A stretch of 15,561 nucleotides of DNA. It comes from Gryganskiella cystojenkinii. Taxonomy: Eukaryota > Mortierellomycota > Mortierellomycetes > Mortierellales > Mortierellaceae. Shown piece after piece: positions 6,901-15,561 of this stretch. How positions within the stretch are numbered: position 1 is the stretch's first letter; each line of letters opens with the position of its first letter. A program made the translations under genes and the position numbers. The DNA is taken from assembly GCA_015852425.1 (NCBI GenBank), contig JAAAIG010000593.1, positions 321 to 15,881 of the forward strand, in the 5' to 3' direction. The notes under the pieces are model-generated. The model saw nothing but the letters and a program-made list of their open reading frames with translations, was not told the DNA's origin and made no database searches.

Positions 6901-9900
6901 CCAATGCTGATGCTACTGAAGACCTGACTCTATAATTATCATCCTTGAGTGCGGCAATGAGGGTCAAGATGGTTGATTCCGACAACGTAGACTGATTACC
7001 CAGGGCTGATTTCGCTGAGGACCCGACATCTTTATGTTTATCATTGAGTGCAGCAATGAGTGACTGGATGACCGATTCCGACAACGCAGACTGGTTGCCC
7101 AATGCCGATGCTGCTGAAGACCTGACTCTATAGTCGTCGTCCTTGAGTGCAGTAATGAGGGACTGTATAGCTGATCCCGGCAAAGTAGATTGGTTGCCCA
7201 TTGCCGATGCAGCTGAGGACCTGACAGCTTCATCTTCATCCTTGAGTGCAGCAATAAGGGGCAATATGGTTGATTCCGACAACGTAGACTGCTTACCCAG
7301 TGCTGATTCTGCTGAGGACCTGACATCTTTATATTTATCCTTGAGTGCAGCAATGAGGGACTGGATGGCCAATTTCGACAACGTAGACTGGTTGCCCAAT
7401 GCCGATGCGGCTGAAGACCGGACATCCTCATCCTCGTCCTTGAGTGCGGCAATAAGGGACTGTACGGCTGATTCCGACAACGTAGACTGTCTGCCCAATG
7501 CCGATGCGGCTAAAGACCTGATTCTTTTATCGTCGTCCTTGAGTGCAGCAATGAGGAACTGGATGGCTGGATTTGATAATGCAGGACGAGCTCTCAAAGT
7601 TCGCAACAGGGTAGCTTTCCATAAGCGCACTGAGCCCAATGTCTCAATCAGAGAGACCTCTGGGAATGAGAATTGACTGCCTAGAATGCTTCTACTGTTA
7701 CTGTCATGTTGACAGGTTTGCATCTCAAAGCGCAACCATTTCACAAGCTCTGAGTCCAATGCCCCCACGACTGCCGAGTCTAATCGAGTCCGAGCCTCAT
7801 TCAGGCAAGATGCTAGTATCTGCTGATGGCGACCCCCGATCAAATCGCGCGGTGCTCCTTGCAACAGCTCAAAGAAGTCGCCCAAGGGCTGCTCCCCTTG
7901 CAGCAATCCTGCCACCATCGGCCATACAATCTCATATTGAGGGTTATATTTATGCTGTTGAACAAATGCCGCCACTCGCTCCACGGTCATCATTCCGGTT
8001 GAGGAGCTTGGTTGTTTAAGGTGAAAATGGCGGACTATCCATGTTGCAGCGAAATATTCCTGGAAAGTCAGATGCAAAAAATGCCAGGCTTGCCGAGAAC
8101 CGCCGTTTCTGGAGTCCAGGTCCGTATCTGTTGTATGCAAAAATGATGTCTGCTTCATGATTTCAACTAGTTGAGGAGGTAAAAGCCGACTCTTGTCTCC
8201 TGCATGGTCTCTGAGATCCCTAAACGCACAGAGCAGGTCTTTTTCGTTGAATTCGATTTGGTGCTTGTTGTCCAACCCTTTGAACGCGAGATACCCAAGA
8301 TGTTGCAACTCGGTAGTCATCAGCTCATCAATATCCTCGGGTGCCAATTGACTGATTTGTCGCTCTGTCAGATCCTTTCCTCCAGCAGTCTTCTTGAGCA
8401 GAAGGGCATCCTTGCGCCACAGATTCCGTACCATCAGTTGATACAGTCCTGTCATGGTTATCGCGGGACCGTCTCTTGGAAGAGAATCCCAGCTGAAGCA
8501 GATTACATCAAGTTGCACAGGGATATTGACAAGTCCTTGAATCAATGGCGTTCGCCGAATAAAGTCTTGAACTGTCTCCGCTGCTTCAGGCTCCAGTACC
8601 TTGACGAGAAAGTCTTTGACATTCTGCTGACTGAATCCAACAGTTTCAAGCTCCAGATCAATTGGCGGTAATAGTTTGTGGTCCAAGCCAGAGGGTCTTG
8701 AGGTGATGACAACATGTTGCTGCCCAAGCAGGGTCTTTAAGAATGATCTCAAGTCCTTGCTTTCATCGCCGCCTGCATCAGTTACAAGTTCATCCAGACC
8801 GTCCAAGATGAAGAGAACCTTGCCTTCTTGAGCGGAAAATGCAAGACTGTGGGCCAGTGCCTCCTGTTCTTGATCAAGGTTCTGAGCGATAAAAACCTTC
8901 TCCCGAAATAGGCATTCCAGAGTGCGGCTCTTGGATCCCCTCAGGTGACGCAATGGGAGCCACAAAATGGCGTCGAACAGGGTCCTCCAGAGACCATTCT
9001 GATGTGCGTGGACAAGTTTCTTGCACAGTGTTGTTTTGCCAATGCCTGCTCGTCCTTGCACCAAAATTCTTTTAGGAACGTTCTCCGTTCCATCAGGCAG
9101 CTTACGCTTGTTAAATAGTTGTTCCAAAGGGATTAGCGACTGGGTATCCGCATTTTCCACTCTTTCGAAACTCGGGATCCGATGAAAGACAGCTGCCTTC
9201 TCTTTGAGATCTTGCTTTTCCTTTTTTCGATGCGCTGGCGCCTCAACAATCGCCAGATTGACAAAGCATGTCTCCAGGTCAAGTTCCTGTCCTGAAACTC
9301 TTAGGATGAAGAGGTCCGGTGCATGGTAGGTCTTGAGCGCGGACTGAATGTTATCGCGACTAGGCTGCGGAGGGAGATCTGGTAGATTCTCGATCTTTGC
9401 GTGCTGGCGGTTCCGATCCTGAACAGCCTTCAGCAGTGGGGTAGTATTCCCAGGTGGATCCGCAACCGGGATATTGATCCAGGGCGACTGTTGTAGGTTG
9501 GAGATTGAAATCAGCGCAGTGTTCTGTTTTCCCATCTCCTCCAGCAAGGTCTTGGCGTCTATATAAGAATTGAGAGTAAAAACAAAAGCATCAGAGTCGA
9601 TTGGTTCTGATTGTAACGATGGTTATAGGGATGGCACGAGAGATTGACATACCTTCGAAATGTGAGTGATTGTTGGACACCACGTTGGTGAGCAGGTCAA
9701 AAACGACTCGATCAACCTCTTTCTGCCGATTCCATATTTTGTCGGTCCTGCAAAGTGCTCCAAGGAAGGCAACTGCATTTTGGCGTGCCTCCAGATCCCA
9801 GTAGGTATCAGCCGCAAACCGCCCTAGAAACTGACAAATTCCCCACTGAAACATGAGTTGGTGTCGGCACGACGTGGTAGTGACCAGATCCTCGAACTGC

Positions 9901-11488
9901 ACAAGCCTGCCAGTCTGAAGATACGATTCTGCAGTGCGAACGGCGCGGTACCAGGCTCTCCTAAACTTGAGACCCTCCTTCACTGTAAATGTGGGACTTT
10001 CATGGTTCTTGATCGCTTCCGAGGCATCCTTGAACATTCTGACACCTCCTTTGCCAGCTTCATAAAGTCTCTCCAGACCCTCCAGCGCGTCTTTTATCTC
10101 CTTCGGGTCGGGCATTTTGGCGAATCCTGCACCGCCTTTCAATACTAACCATCCTCGTCTGAATCCTGCATGCCAAATATTCTCGTCATCAGACACATTC
10201 AGCAGCGCCTGCGTGGCATATGCAGCTTGGAAGGCCAAGTAGGGATTCTCGTTTGCCTCTGACTCCCGAAGAAAATCCGTCAATGGCCCATGGAGGTAAG
10301 CGCGGTCGACATCTCCAATATGGGCATCCACCATCGCATCCAAGACCCGCGAAACTGCAACCAGTAGGTGATATTGGTGCTGACTTGCAGAGTGGATAGG
10401 CCGGAGTCGCTTGTAAAGGGACCGAAGAATGCTCACAAGGTCGTTCGAGTCGATAGATCCTGGAGCAGCTCCTTGAATCGCCTTGGCCAGCCCATCCACT
10501 GAATGCAAATGCAGCATCTCTGACTTGTCAACAGTGTCGATGAAGGTCTTGAGAAGAAACCGAGAATGGTCGCTATTGAGTACCGGCGCCAACTGGACAA
10601 CCTCAACAACCGCAGCAGCATCCTTCATGGTATCCTTAGCAAATTTCTGAATAATTTGAACAGACAAGGTCTCCAAGCGGTCCTTCTCATCCGAGTTAAT
10701 CAAGGTATGCTTTCGCCACATGAGAGTATCTGGTGGGAGATCGTCGTCCTGAACTGATGCCTGCAACAGCGCGAGGCAATAGGCGAGTTGGCGGGTGGTT
10801 TGTAGCAGCTCGTTTGAACGAGGCAACTGGCAGTTAAAAAGCACTGGATTCACATCCTTTCTGAAGAACAACGGAGATGCCTGGATAGCTGCTTGAGAAG
10901 AGGGGAGAGCCTGCCGTTGGGGAGTGGGAGTAGTGACGACGGCAGTTGCGACGGAAACTCTGATAGAGGTTGCAGCGGAGGTGTTGGAGGCTACAGTGGA
11001 GGCAGAGCTGCTTGACGACGAAGACATTGCTAAAGGGTTCAGAAGAACCACTCCGGCTTGGACGATCGCCTGACGGAATCCTGATCCGACTAAGGACGGG
11101 GCGTTGGTAGCTGCACTGACCTTGATTCCTCCGTCAAGTTTTTGCCTAGAGCGATAGAAGGCAATAATGGACGGTTAGAGGTTGTCACAAGTACCACCAA
11201 CTCAATGCTAACTAGAACAAAAAGAGCAACCTACCACAGAGTATCTGCTCTCTGTCTGCACTTGTCAGCTTTTCTCGGTGCTCCCGAGTTATCTAGTACA
11301 ACGGCGAGGTCTTGGAACGCAGCAATCATCTCTCTCAAGGCGGCAGTATCCGTTTTCTTGATGTCGACTTCAGCTAGGGCATTCTTTGCAGCCCGATAGT
11401 GCGTGATGACTGCATCTTCAGAACCTTCTCGAGCAGCTTTGATGCTGGTCTTTGCTTGCATCAAAGCATCTCGTGCAGGCAGCGGCAT
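3986..11488 (-). CDS. NACHT-type NLR (STAND NTPase) with 34 HEAT-like repeats, three exons
   Basis: Predicted intracellular signal-transducing receptor of 2,439 residues. Exons are 11488-11235, 11145-9653 and 9558-3986. Introns 11146-11234 (GTAGGT..TAG, branch-like CTAAC on the minus strand at 11174-11178) and 9559-9652 (GTATGT..TAG) preserve frame. Start: ATG 11488, A at -3, in-frame TGA 13 codons upstream. Domains: helical 1-100; Ser/Thr-rich linker about 125-172; helical, possibly Arm-like region about 175-600; NACHT with P-loop GRAGIGKTT (751-759), Walker B ILDGLDEL (833-840), ITSRPSGL sensor (867-874) and winged-helix motif LHLTFQEYFAA (1077-1087); HEAT-like repeats 1244-2364; unique C-terminal cap of 75 residues. 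The key NTPase residues are intact, so the switch should work. Fungal NLRs of this layout are linked to innate immunity and self/non-self recognition; that role here is inferred. No HET, HeLo, patatin or nucleoside-phosphorylase effector is seen. Confidence 0.93.
4867..5005 (-). repeat. Copy of distant array segment 7141-7279
   Basis: This segment (all of unit 27 and part of unit 28) matches 7141-7279 (unit 4 and part of unit 5) with 6 mismatches in 139 bases. The offset is 2,274 bp, which is 23 units minus the missing codon of unit 15. The match drops sharply outside this block. It fits gene conversion or block duplication between distant units. Confidence 0.85.
5006..5401 (-). repeat. 198-bp tandem duplication inside the HEAT array (units 23-24 and 25-26)
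   Basis: 5204-5401 (units 23-24) and 5006-5203 (units 25-26) are aligned without gaps and differ at only 4 of 198 bases by eye. All four are transitions and all four change an amino acid (Thr/Ala, Val/Ala, Val/Ala, Ala/Thr). This is the youngest visible duplication in the array and shows that it expands by two-unit blocks. Confidence 0.9.
5600..5995 (-). repeat. 297-bp-offset copy (units 17 and 20)
   Basis: Unit 17 (5897-5995) and unit 20 (5600-5698) share an 80-bp core (5901-5980 against 5604-5683) with one mismatch. Both carry the rare features Leu-Thr-Gly-Ala at the end of helix A, Tyr at unit position 21 and Ala-Ala-Trp-Val in helix B. The offset is exactly three units, indicating a past three-unit duplication whose flanking units have since diverged. 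Confidence 0.8.
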
Positions 11489-12082
11489 GTTGACTCTATT
11501 ACAAAAGTATGCAGGACTTATAGATCAGATATTTGTTTCCAGGTATTAGAGCCTCTGCCACTAGAGGTCGTGGTCACGGTACATTGGGAGTTGTTGGATA
11601 CTCTGGTTATGGACTGAAATACAGTGAGCACGAAATATCAGTACGATTGACTAAAACGAATCTTAGGGAAAAGGATACAGTGAACAAGAGCGGAAGTGGA
11701 TAAAGCGGAAAGAAAAAAGAGAAGGAGCAGCAACTCAAACCCAACAGGTGTGGCAATGTCACCACTTCCCTCTCTCCCTGTGAGCATTCGCTTGGCTATT
11801 TGGCTTTGCCTTTTCTTTGGAACCACAGGAAGTGACTGAGCGCATCGTTCAATGGTTGCACAAAGAAATTTTCAAGGGGTCTGAGGAACATTTCAATGGT
11901 GTGGTAAGACCGAGACCAAAAAGAGATCTTTGAAGACAGAGCGCCGGCTCTCTCGAATTGTCTAACGAGTAGCGCGGTTGTTCTGATCATCACCCAGATC
12001 TTTACAAGACAGGGTTACTCAAAAAGAGACGATTGGCCTTCGCTTGACTGTTTCATTGTTTGTTATTTTCTACTTCAAGTCT
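11489..12082. other. Spacer between the kelch-like gene and the NLR gene
   Basis: It must hold the 3' end of the kelch-like gene and the promoter and 5' UTR of the NLR gene, both on the minus strand. Two overlapping minus-strand ORFs of 62 and 65 codons (11638-11826 and 11796-11993) are in different frames and resemble nothing recognised. No clear TATA box or other motif stands out. Confidence 0.5.
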
Positions 12083-15000
12083 CTACCACTTTTTTTTATC
12101 TCTAGGCATAGGTCGAGGTAATGATCCCAGCATGGGCGTCTTGGGACTAGGTGCCGCAGAGCTGATTGGTGACATGCTCACCGCCATCGGTGACCCAATC
12201 GGTCCTTGTTGTTGCAACTGTTGTTGTTGTTGCTGAACCTCATCCTGACGCAGCTGCCAGAGCATGTGCTCTTGCTCCTGCTGCAACTGGAGTTGACGTT
12301 GCTGTCGGTGTTTTTGATCTAGTTTGTATTGTTCATAAATTTGCTGTTGTTGTTGCAATAGTTTTTCCTGCTGTTGTGTCATTCCAGCTGTCGTAGATGA
12401 AGACGAAGAAGATGACGGCGGTGACATGATAGGTAGACTTGTTGGAGACTCGGTCCCAGATATCTCGGATGATTTTGGTGGCAAGGGGAAACTATTGGAT
12501 CTTGATGAAGACGAAAAAATCGGTGAGGTTGCAAACACTGCCGGCGTGATTGGCACGCTTGGCACAACAGGGACAGGGACACCAACAACGGAAGAGTTGG
12601 CAAGGACTGGGGATCGGTATTCGACCTTATAAACAGATTCTCGACCGGAAGCCTTTCGCGGTGAAACTGGTGAGGAAGTCATTGTTGCATTGGTTGTTAC
12701 TCCTCCGATCGCTGAGGGGATGATCAAAGGTTCTGCCCGGGGCCGACTATTGCTGCTGCCACTGCCACTGCCACTGCTGCTGTTACTCTTGTCAGAATTC
12801 CTCTTCCTTCTTGACTTTGATGAAGATGGAGGTCCAGATCCACTACCGCCGCTACTGCCGTTGTTGTTATTGCCGCTATTACTGGTGAGAAGCTGATCAA
12901 CCAAAGTAGCGCCTGTGATGAGTGTCGTCGACGTCAAGGGCGTGGTCATGGTCGAAGGTGTGGAGAACGCTTCTCTTGCACTCGGTCTGGGTGATTTCTT
13001 GATCGCCGACTTTAGCGGTGCGTTATACTTAGAATCCAGACTCATTGTTCTTTCACTGGATGCGTCCATGGACGGTAAACGATGAGACGGCTGACAATCA
13101 TCATAGTCATCCGGTACATTGACGCGATAATTAGAGGAGGCTTTCTTGCTGACCGAGGTTGTGAACGAAGACGAAGAGTCGAGTCTTTGAGTCTGCTGAG
13201 ATGGACGCGGTGGTGGCTGTAATGGCTGTGATTCCTGTTGTTGTGGGATCTGTCGCGAGGATACGACGGCATAGGCCGAGGGCAACGCTGGCGTGGGTGG
13301 CGCTAACATCGAGGGCGAGTCCACAAAATAAATCTGCGAACTGGCAGGGAACAACGAGATATGACCCGAGCTCGCGTTCGAGCGTAGAGAGTAAACACTG
13401 GATTGTCGCGAGGGTTTTGACCGTGATGGTTGTCGTGCTTGCTGCTGCTGATGTTGATGATGTTGTTGGTAAGGGTGGTTGTTTTGATGTTGTTGCATTT
13501 GAGCTGCTTCTCGACTCATTGCTGATATTGTTGGCTGTACATGAGCGCTCATGGGTGTTCCGGGTACTGAGGTCTGTGGTTCCGTACAGGTTAATGTTAT
13601 ACTGCTCTCAGATGCTGGGTTACGTTCTTTTTGGTCGAGCGGGGACATATGCATATGACCTGTAGAATACTTGATATCCAAAGTCTCATCCCTTTTGCCT
13701 TTTGTCGCGGGTGGTCCCTTTGTAATAGCGTGTGTTCCAATCGAGGCAAGGGAGGCCAAGCGCCGTTTTCTCCTCCAAACAAACACACCAACTGCCAAGA
13801 TCAAAACCACAGCACCGGCAGCGATACCACCGATCATCGCCACATTCAATTTCTTGGGTTCATCACTGCCCCCGCTTCCGACGCCGGTTCCCAGAACAGG
13901 GTCGAGGAGCGAGGGTCCTGACCAGATACCGGAGATGACATCAAAAGTATGAATAACATTCAGGGGGGTTGAGAGAGCAGGATCTAATCCACCATAGATC
14001 ACAATCTTGCTGTTGAGACTTGCGATCGCTTGATTGGGGAGAAACCTGGGGACGCGACCCTGAGCTGGAGAGAGGACCAGTTTGAACGCCGAGCCACGAG
14101 GATCGATCGAATAGATCAAAACTGTACCCACGGCACTCTATGAAAAGGTACATACTTTTTGTCAGTATGATTGAAATTCCGGAGGAAAGAGGGACGTGAA
14201 TTATGCCCAAAACCAGAAAAAAAATGCTGACGGTTGTACAGAACCACAAAAAAACCGCCGGGCCGTTCCAACGTTCGACCGTTTTTCTGTGTGTTCACAT
14301 CATCTTCGCTTTCGTTTTCAGATCCTTTGTCTCATCAGCAAAAATTCAAAGCTCGCCCACTCGCCCACTCGATCACTCGATCACTCGAAAAAAACAATTC
14401 ATCGATTTAGCGCTTAATCGATCGCTTTTTCATTAAAGATCAACAACGTGTGTGTGTGTGTGTGTGTGTGTGTTTTTACCTTGTCAACAATGAACGCAGC
14501 GAATCCAGAAGCAACTGGCGAAGCATCACTCGTCAGAGTATTCCCGTTCATATCGACTCGCGCCCCGGCTCCTATTTGCGTCACATTCACCAGTGGCTCT
14601 GTTGACAGAGTGAGGTTCAGAGGTGGTTGTTTGTTGCCCAAGGCCCGAAGGACCGTCCCACTCGTGCCCGTCTTTGCAAACGAAAACAATAATCCGTTCC
14701 CAAAACTTCCAAAATCTTGTGCGATCGCTCCCACAGTCAACAAAAGTTGTTCAGAGCCCACCATCGTTGTCAGTGTTGTTGTCTCTCTGGTTTTTTCGAT
14801 TTTGAGTTGATTGTGTGGTTTTTTTCGTTGAAATAAAAAAGAAGAACAAGGGGAAGTCAGCACAAATAGAGCATAATTGTTAGCGAGCACAATAAAAAAA
14901 AAACATAATATTCAAAATCGCCAAAGCGGAGTGGAAGAAATATGAACGAGTGAAGGGAGGGAGAGATGGATGGAGTTCTTCCTTACGGTGGCGCTCCAAA

Positions 15001-15561
15001 TTCATCTCTGTTGCCGATACGAAGACTCCTCCATGAACTTGTACCACTCGAACCTCCTTTCGAGGCAGAATTCACCAAAAACCAACTCCATCCTGCTGTG
15101 GAGCCAACAAGCGAAAAAGTCTTTGGGCTGATATAATTGATCCCAGACTCAGTGACAGCCCCCATGGTGGTGAGCCAAGTACCGTTGGTAGGATAGAAGA
15201 GTGCCTGGACTGTATTCCCAAACTGAATGACAGTGATGGGACTGTTTAAGGGTGGAGAGTCCCCTAGGTATGCAAAACAACCCAAACTCTGTTGCGCGTC
15301 CCATGCCGGTGCCACGGTCGCTGATGTAGAGGAGACAAGAGTTGCAGTCGGCGCCAGGGGGTTCGAGAGGTTAACCGAGTATGCGTCCAGCCGTCCTGGA
15401 ATCGAAACTCCAAAGAGGATTGCGTTTTGTCCAGAGTTGTCTGGTGCAAGACATGATGAAGAAAGAGAGGGAAGTGAAGACATGTCGGAAAGTTTGGTAA
15501 CTCTGGTGGGCCGGGAGGAGGAGAAGGAAGTGGGAACGGAGGGTGAACAAGGGGGGGGGGG
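12083..15561 (-). CDS. Kelch-like single-pass membrane protein with Ser/Gln-rich tail, 5' end outside window
   Basis: Likely cell-surface protein of unknown ligand. Exons: window edge-14987, 14786-14480 and 14137-12083. Introns 14787-14986 (GTAAGG..CAG, phase 2) and 14138-14479 (GTAAAA..TAG, phase 0) keep frame. From ATG 15483, 952 residues are encoded, but the frame is open to the window edge, so the signal peptide and real start are probably missing. The outer part has beta-propeller-like segments, including a kelch-type stretch (KIVIYGGLD then NVIHTFDVISGIWSGPS), and N-glycosylation sequons (NLS, NGT, NLT, NVT). A hydrophobic segment follows (VAMIGGIAAGAVVLILAVGV, 13846-13778), then RRKRR, the usual stop-transfer charge pattern. 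The roughly 560-residue tail is rich in Ser, Pro and Gln, has a basic patch SRRKRN (12797-12814) and ends with a Gln-rich, probably coiled-coil stretch. Function is not known. Confidence 0.85.
14352..14387. repeat. 8-bp-period minisatellite in intron 2 of the kelch-like gene
   Basis: The plus strand reads CTCGCCCA twice, then CTCGATCA twice, then CTCG: four and a half imperfect 8-bp units. It lies within the 342-bp intron. Confidence 0.7.
14448..14473. repeat. (GT)13 microsatellite next to a splice donor
   Basis: Thirteen GT units on the plus strand, i.e. (CA)13 in the transcript, begin 6 bases after the exon end at 14480. The donor reads GTAAAAACACA.. on the minus strand. Confidence 0.9.
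15551..15561. repeat. Run of 11 G at the window edge
   Basis: The window ends in eleven consecutive G. On the coding strand this would read as prolines in the kelch-like gene, or belongs to an upstream intron or non-coding DNA. It may mark a contig end. Confidence 0.5.

Larger units (their letters stand above)
4214..7576 (-). repeat. Array of 34 in-frame 99-bp units encoding 33-residue HEAT-like repeats
   Basis: The array fills residues 1244-2364 of the NLR without interruption: 33 units of 99 bp and one of 96 bp (unit 15, 6095-6190). In a unit numbered from the Ser of Ser-Glu-Ser, the scaffold is Leu8, Ala11, Leu12, Lys13, Asp14, Val19, Arg20, Ala23, Leu27, Gln30 and Leu33. Variable positions are mainly 15-18, 21, 24, 25 and 29. 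The LIxALKDxD..VR..AA.ALG pattern is that of PBS-lyase/EZ-HEAT repeats: two helices per unit stacking into a curved solenoid. Units 1 and 31-34 are the most divergent, central units the most alike, as expected for unequal exchange within the array. Because units keep frame on both strands, the opposite strand shows many spurious ORFs. Confidence 0.97.

Noticed and set aside
4214..7576. Regular repeats resembling a CRISPR or satellite array
   Set aside because: Units are contiguous, in frame with a long gene, have no unique spacers, and encode a clear HEAT-like solenoid in a eukaryote.
4275..7676. Many plus-strand ORFs across the HEAT array (Ser/Ala/Asp-rich translations)
   Set aside because: They are antisense shadows: 99-bp units keep the same phase on both strands, so openness repeats with the unit. 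The minus frame has the NACHT-linked HEAT scaffold.
9591..11051. NLR start within exon 2 at the GTG/ATG codons near 11051-11025
   Set aside because: A better upstream exon (ATG 11488) joins in frame through a clean GT-AG intron and adds a coherent helical segment.
11638..11993. Two small minus-strand ORFs upstream of the NLR
   Set aside because: Different frames, no recognisable features, low complexity in part; treated as 5' flank.
14116..14436. Small ORFs on both strands inside the 342-bp intron of the kelch-like gene
   Set aside because: The flanking exons splice in frame across it, and the ORFs include simple-repeat sequence.

Overview
The window is nuclear DNA of a fungus. Short GT-AG introns of about 90 to 340 bp, a nuclear tRNA with split A and B boxes, and a large fungal STAND/NLR gene all point that way. 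The N-terminal architecture of the NLR and the kelch/single-membrane-pass protein with a long Ser/Gln-rich tail recall Mortierellaceae (early-diverging soil fungi). That placement rests on recalled family resemblance and could not be tested by a search. All four confident genes lie on the minus strand.

Layout: 1-681 has no convincing gene (3' flank of the first gene). 682-1812 is a three-exon ribose-5-phosphate isomerase with complete catalytic residues and a possible mitochondrial presequence made from an upstream in-frame ATG. A tRNA-Glu(CTC) with its T-run terminator sits about 145 bp upstream (1958-2029). 2030-3985 is a gene-poor spacer with small repeats, palindromes and a degraded-looking plus-strand reading frame (3351-3665). 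3986-11488 is a three-exon gene for a 2,439-residue NACHT NLR. 11489-12082 is its upstream spacer. 12083-15561 is the 3' part of a three-exon gene for a kelch-like, single-pass membrane protein, cut by the window edge at an 11-G run.

The centre of interest is the NLR. Its sensor half is exactly 34 tandem HEAT-like (PBS-lyase/EZ-HEAT type) repeats of 33 residues (99 bp; one unit is 96 bp) in one uninterrupted exon. Repeats are nearly identical in the scaffold but vary at a few fixed positions, and these match the surface positions that are randomised in designed alphaRep binders. At DNA level the array shows recent reshuffling: a 198-bp tandem duplication differing at 4 bases (all amino-acid-changing), a 297-bp-offset copy, and a 139-bp match 2,274 bp away. 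This looks like a fast-evolving recognition surface of a fungal innate-immunity or allorecognition receptor. No recognised effector domain is present at its N terminus.

The genes do not form a pathway. RKI1 and the tRNA are housekeeping; the NLR and the kelch membrane protein are accessory or sensing genes. A functional link between those two is only a possibility suggested by adjacency.
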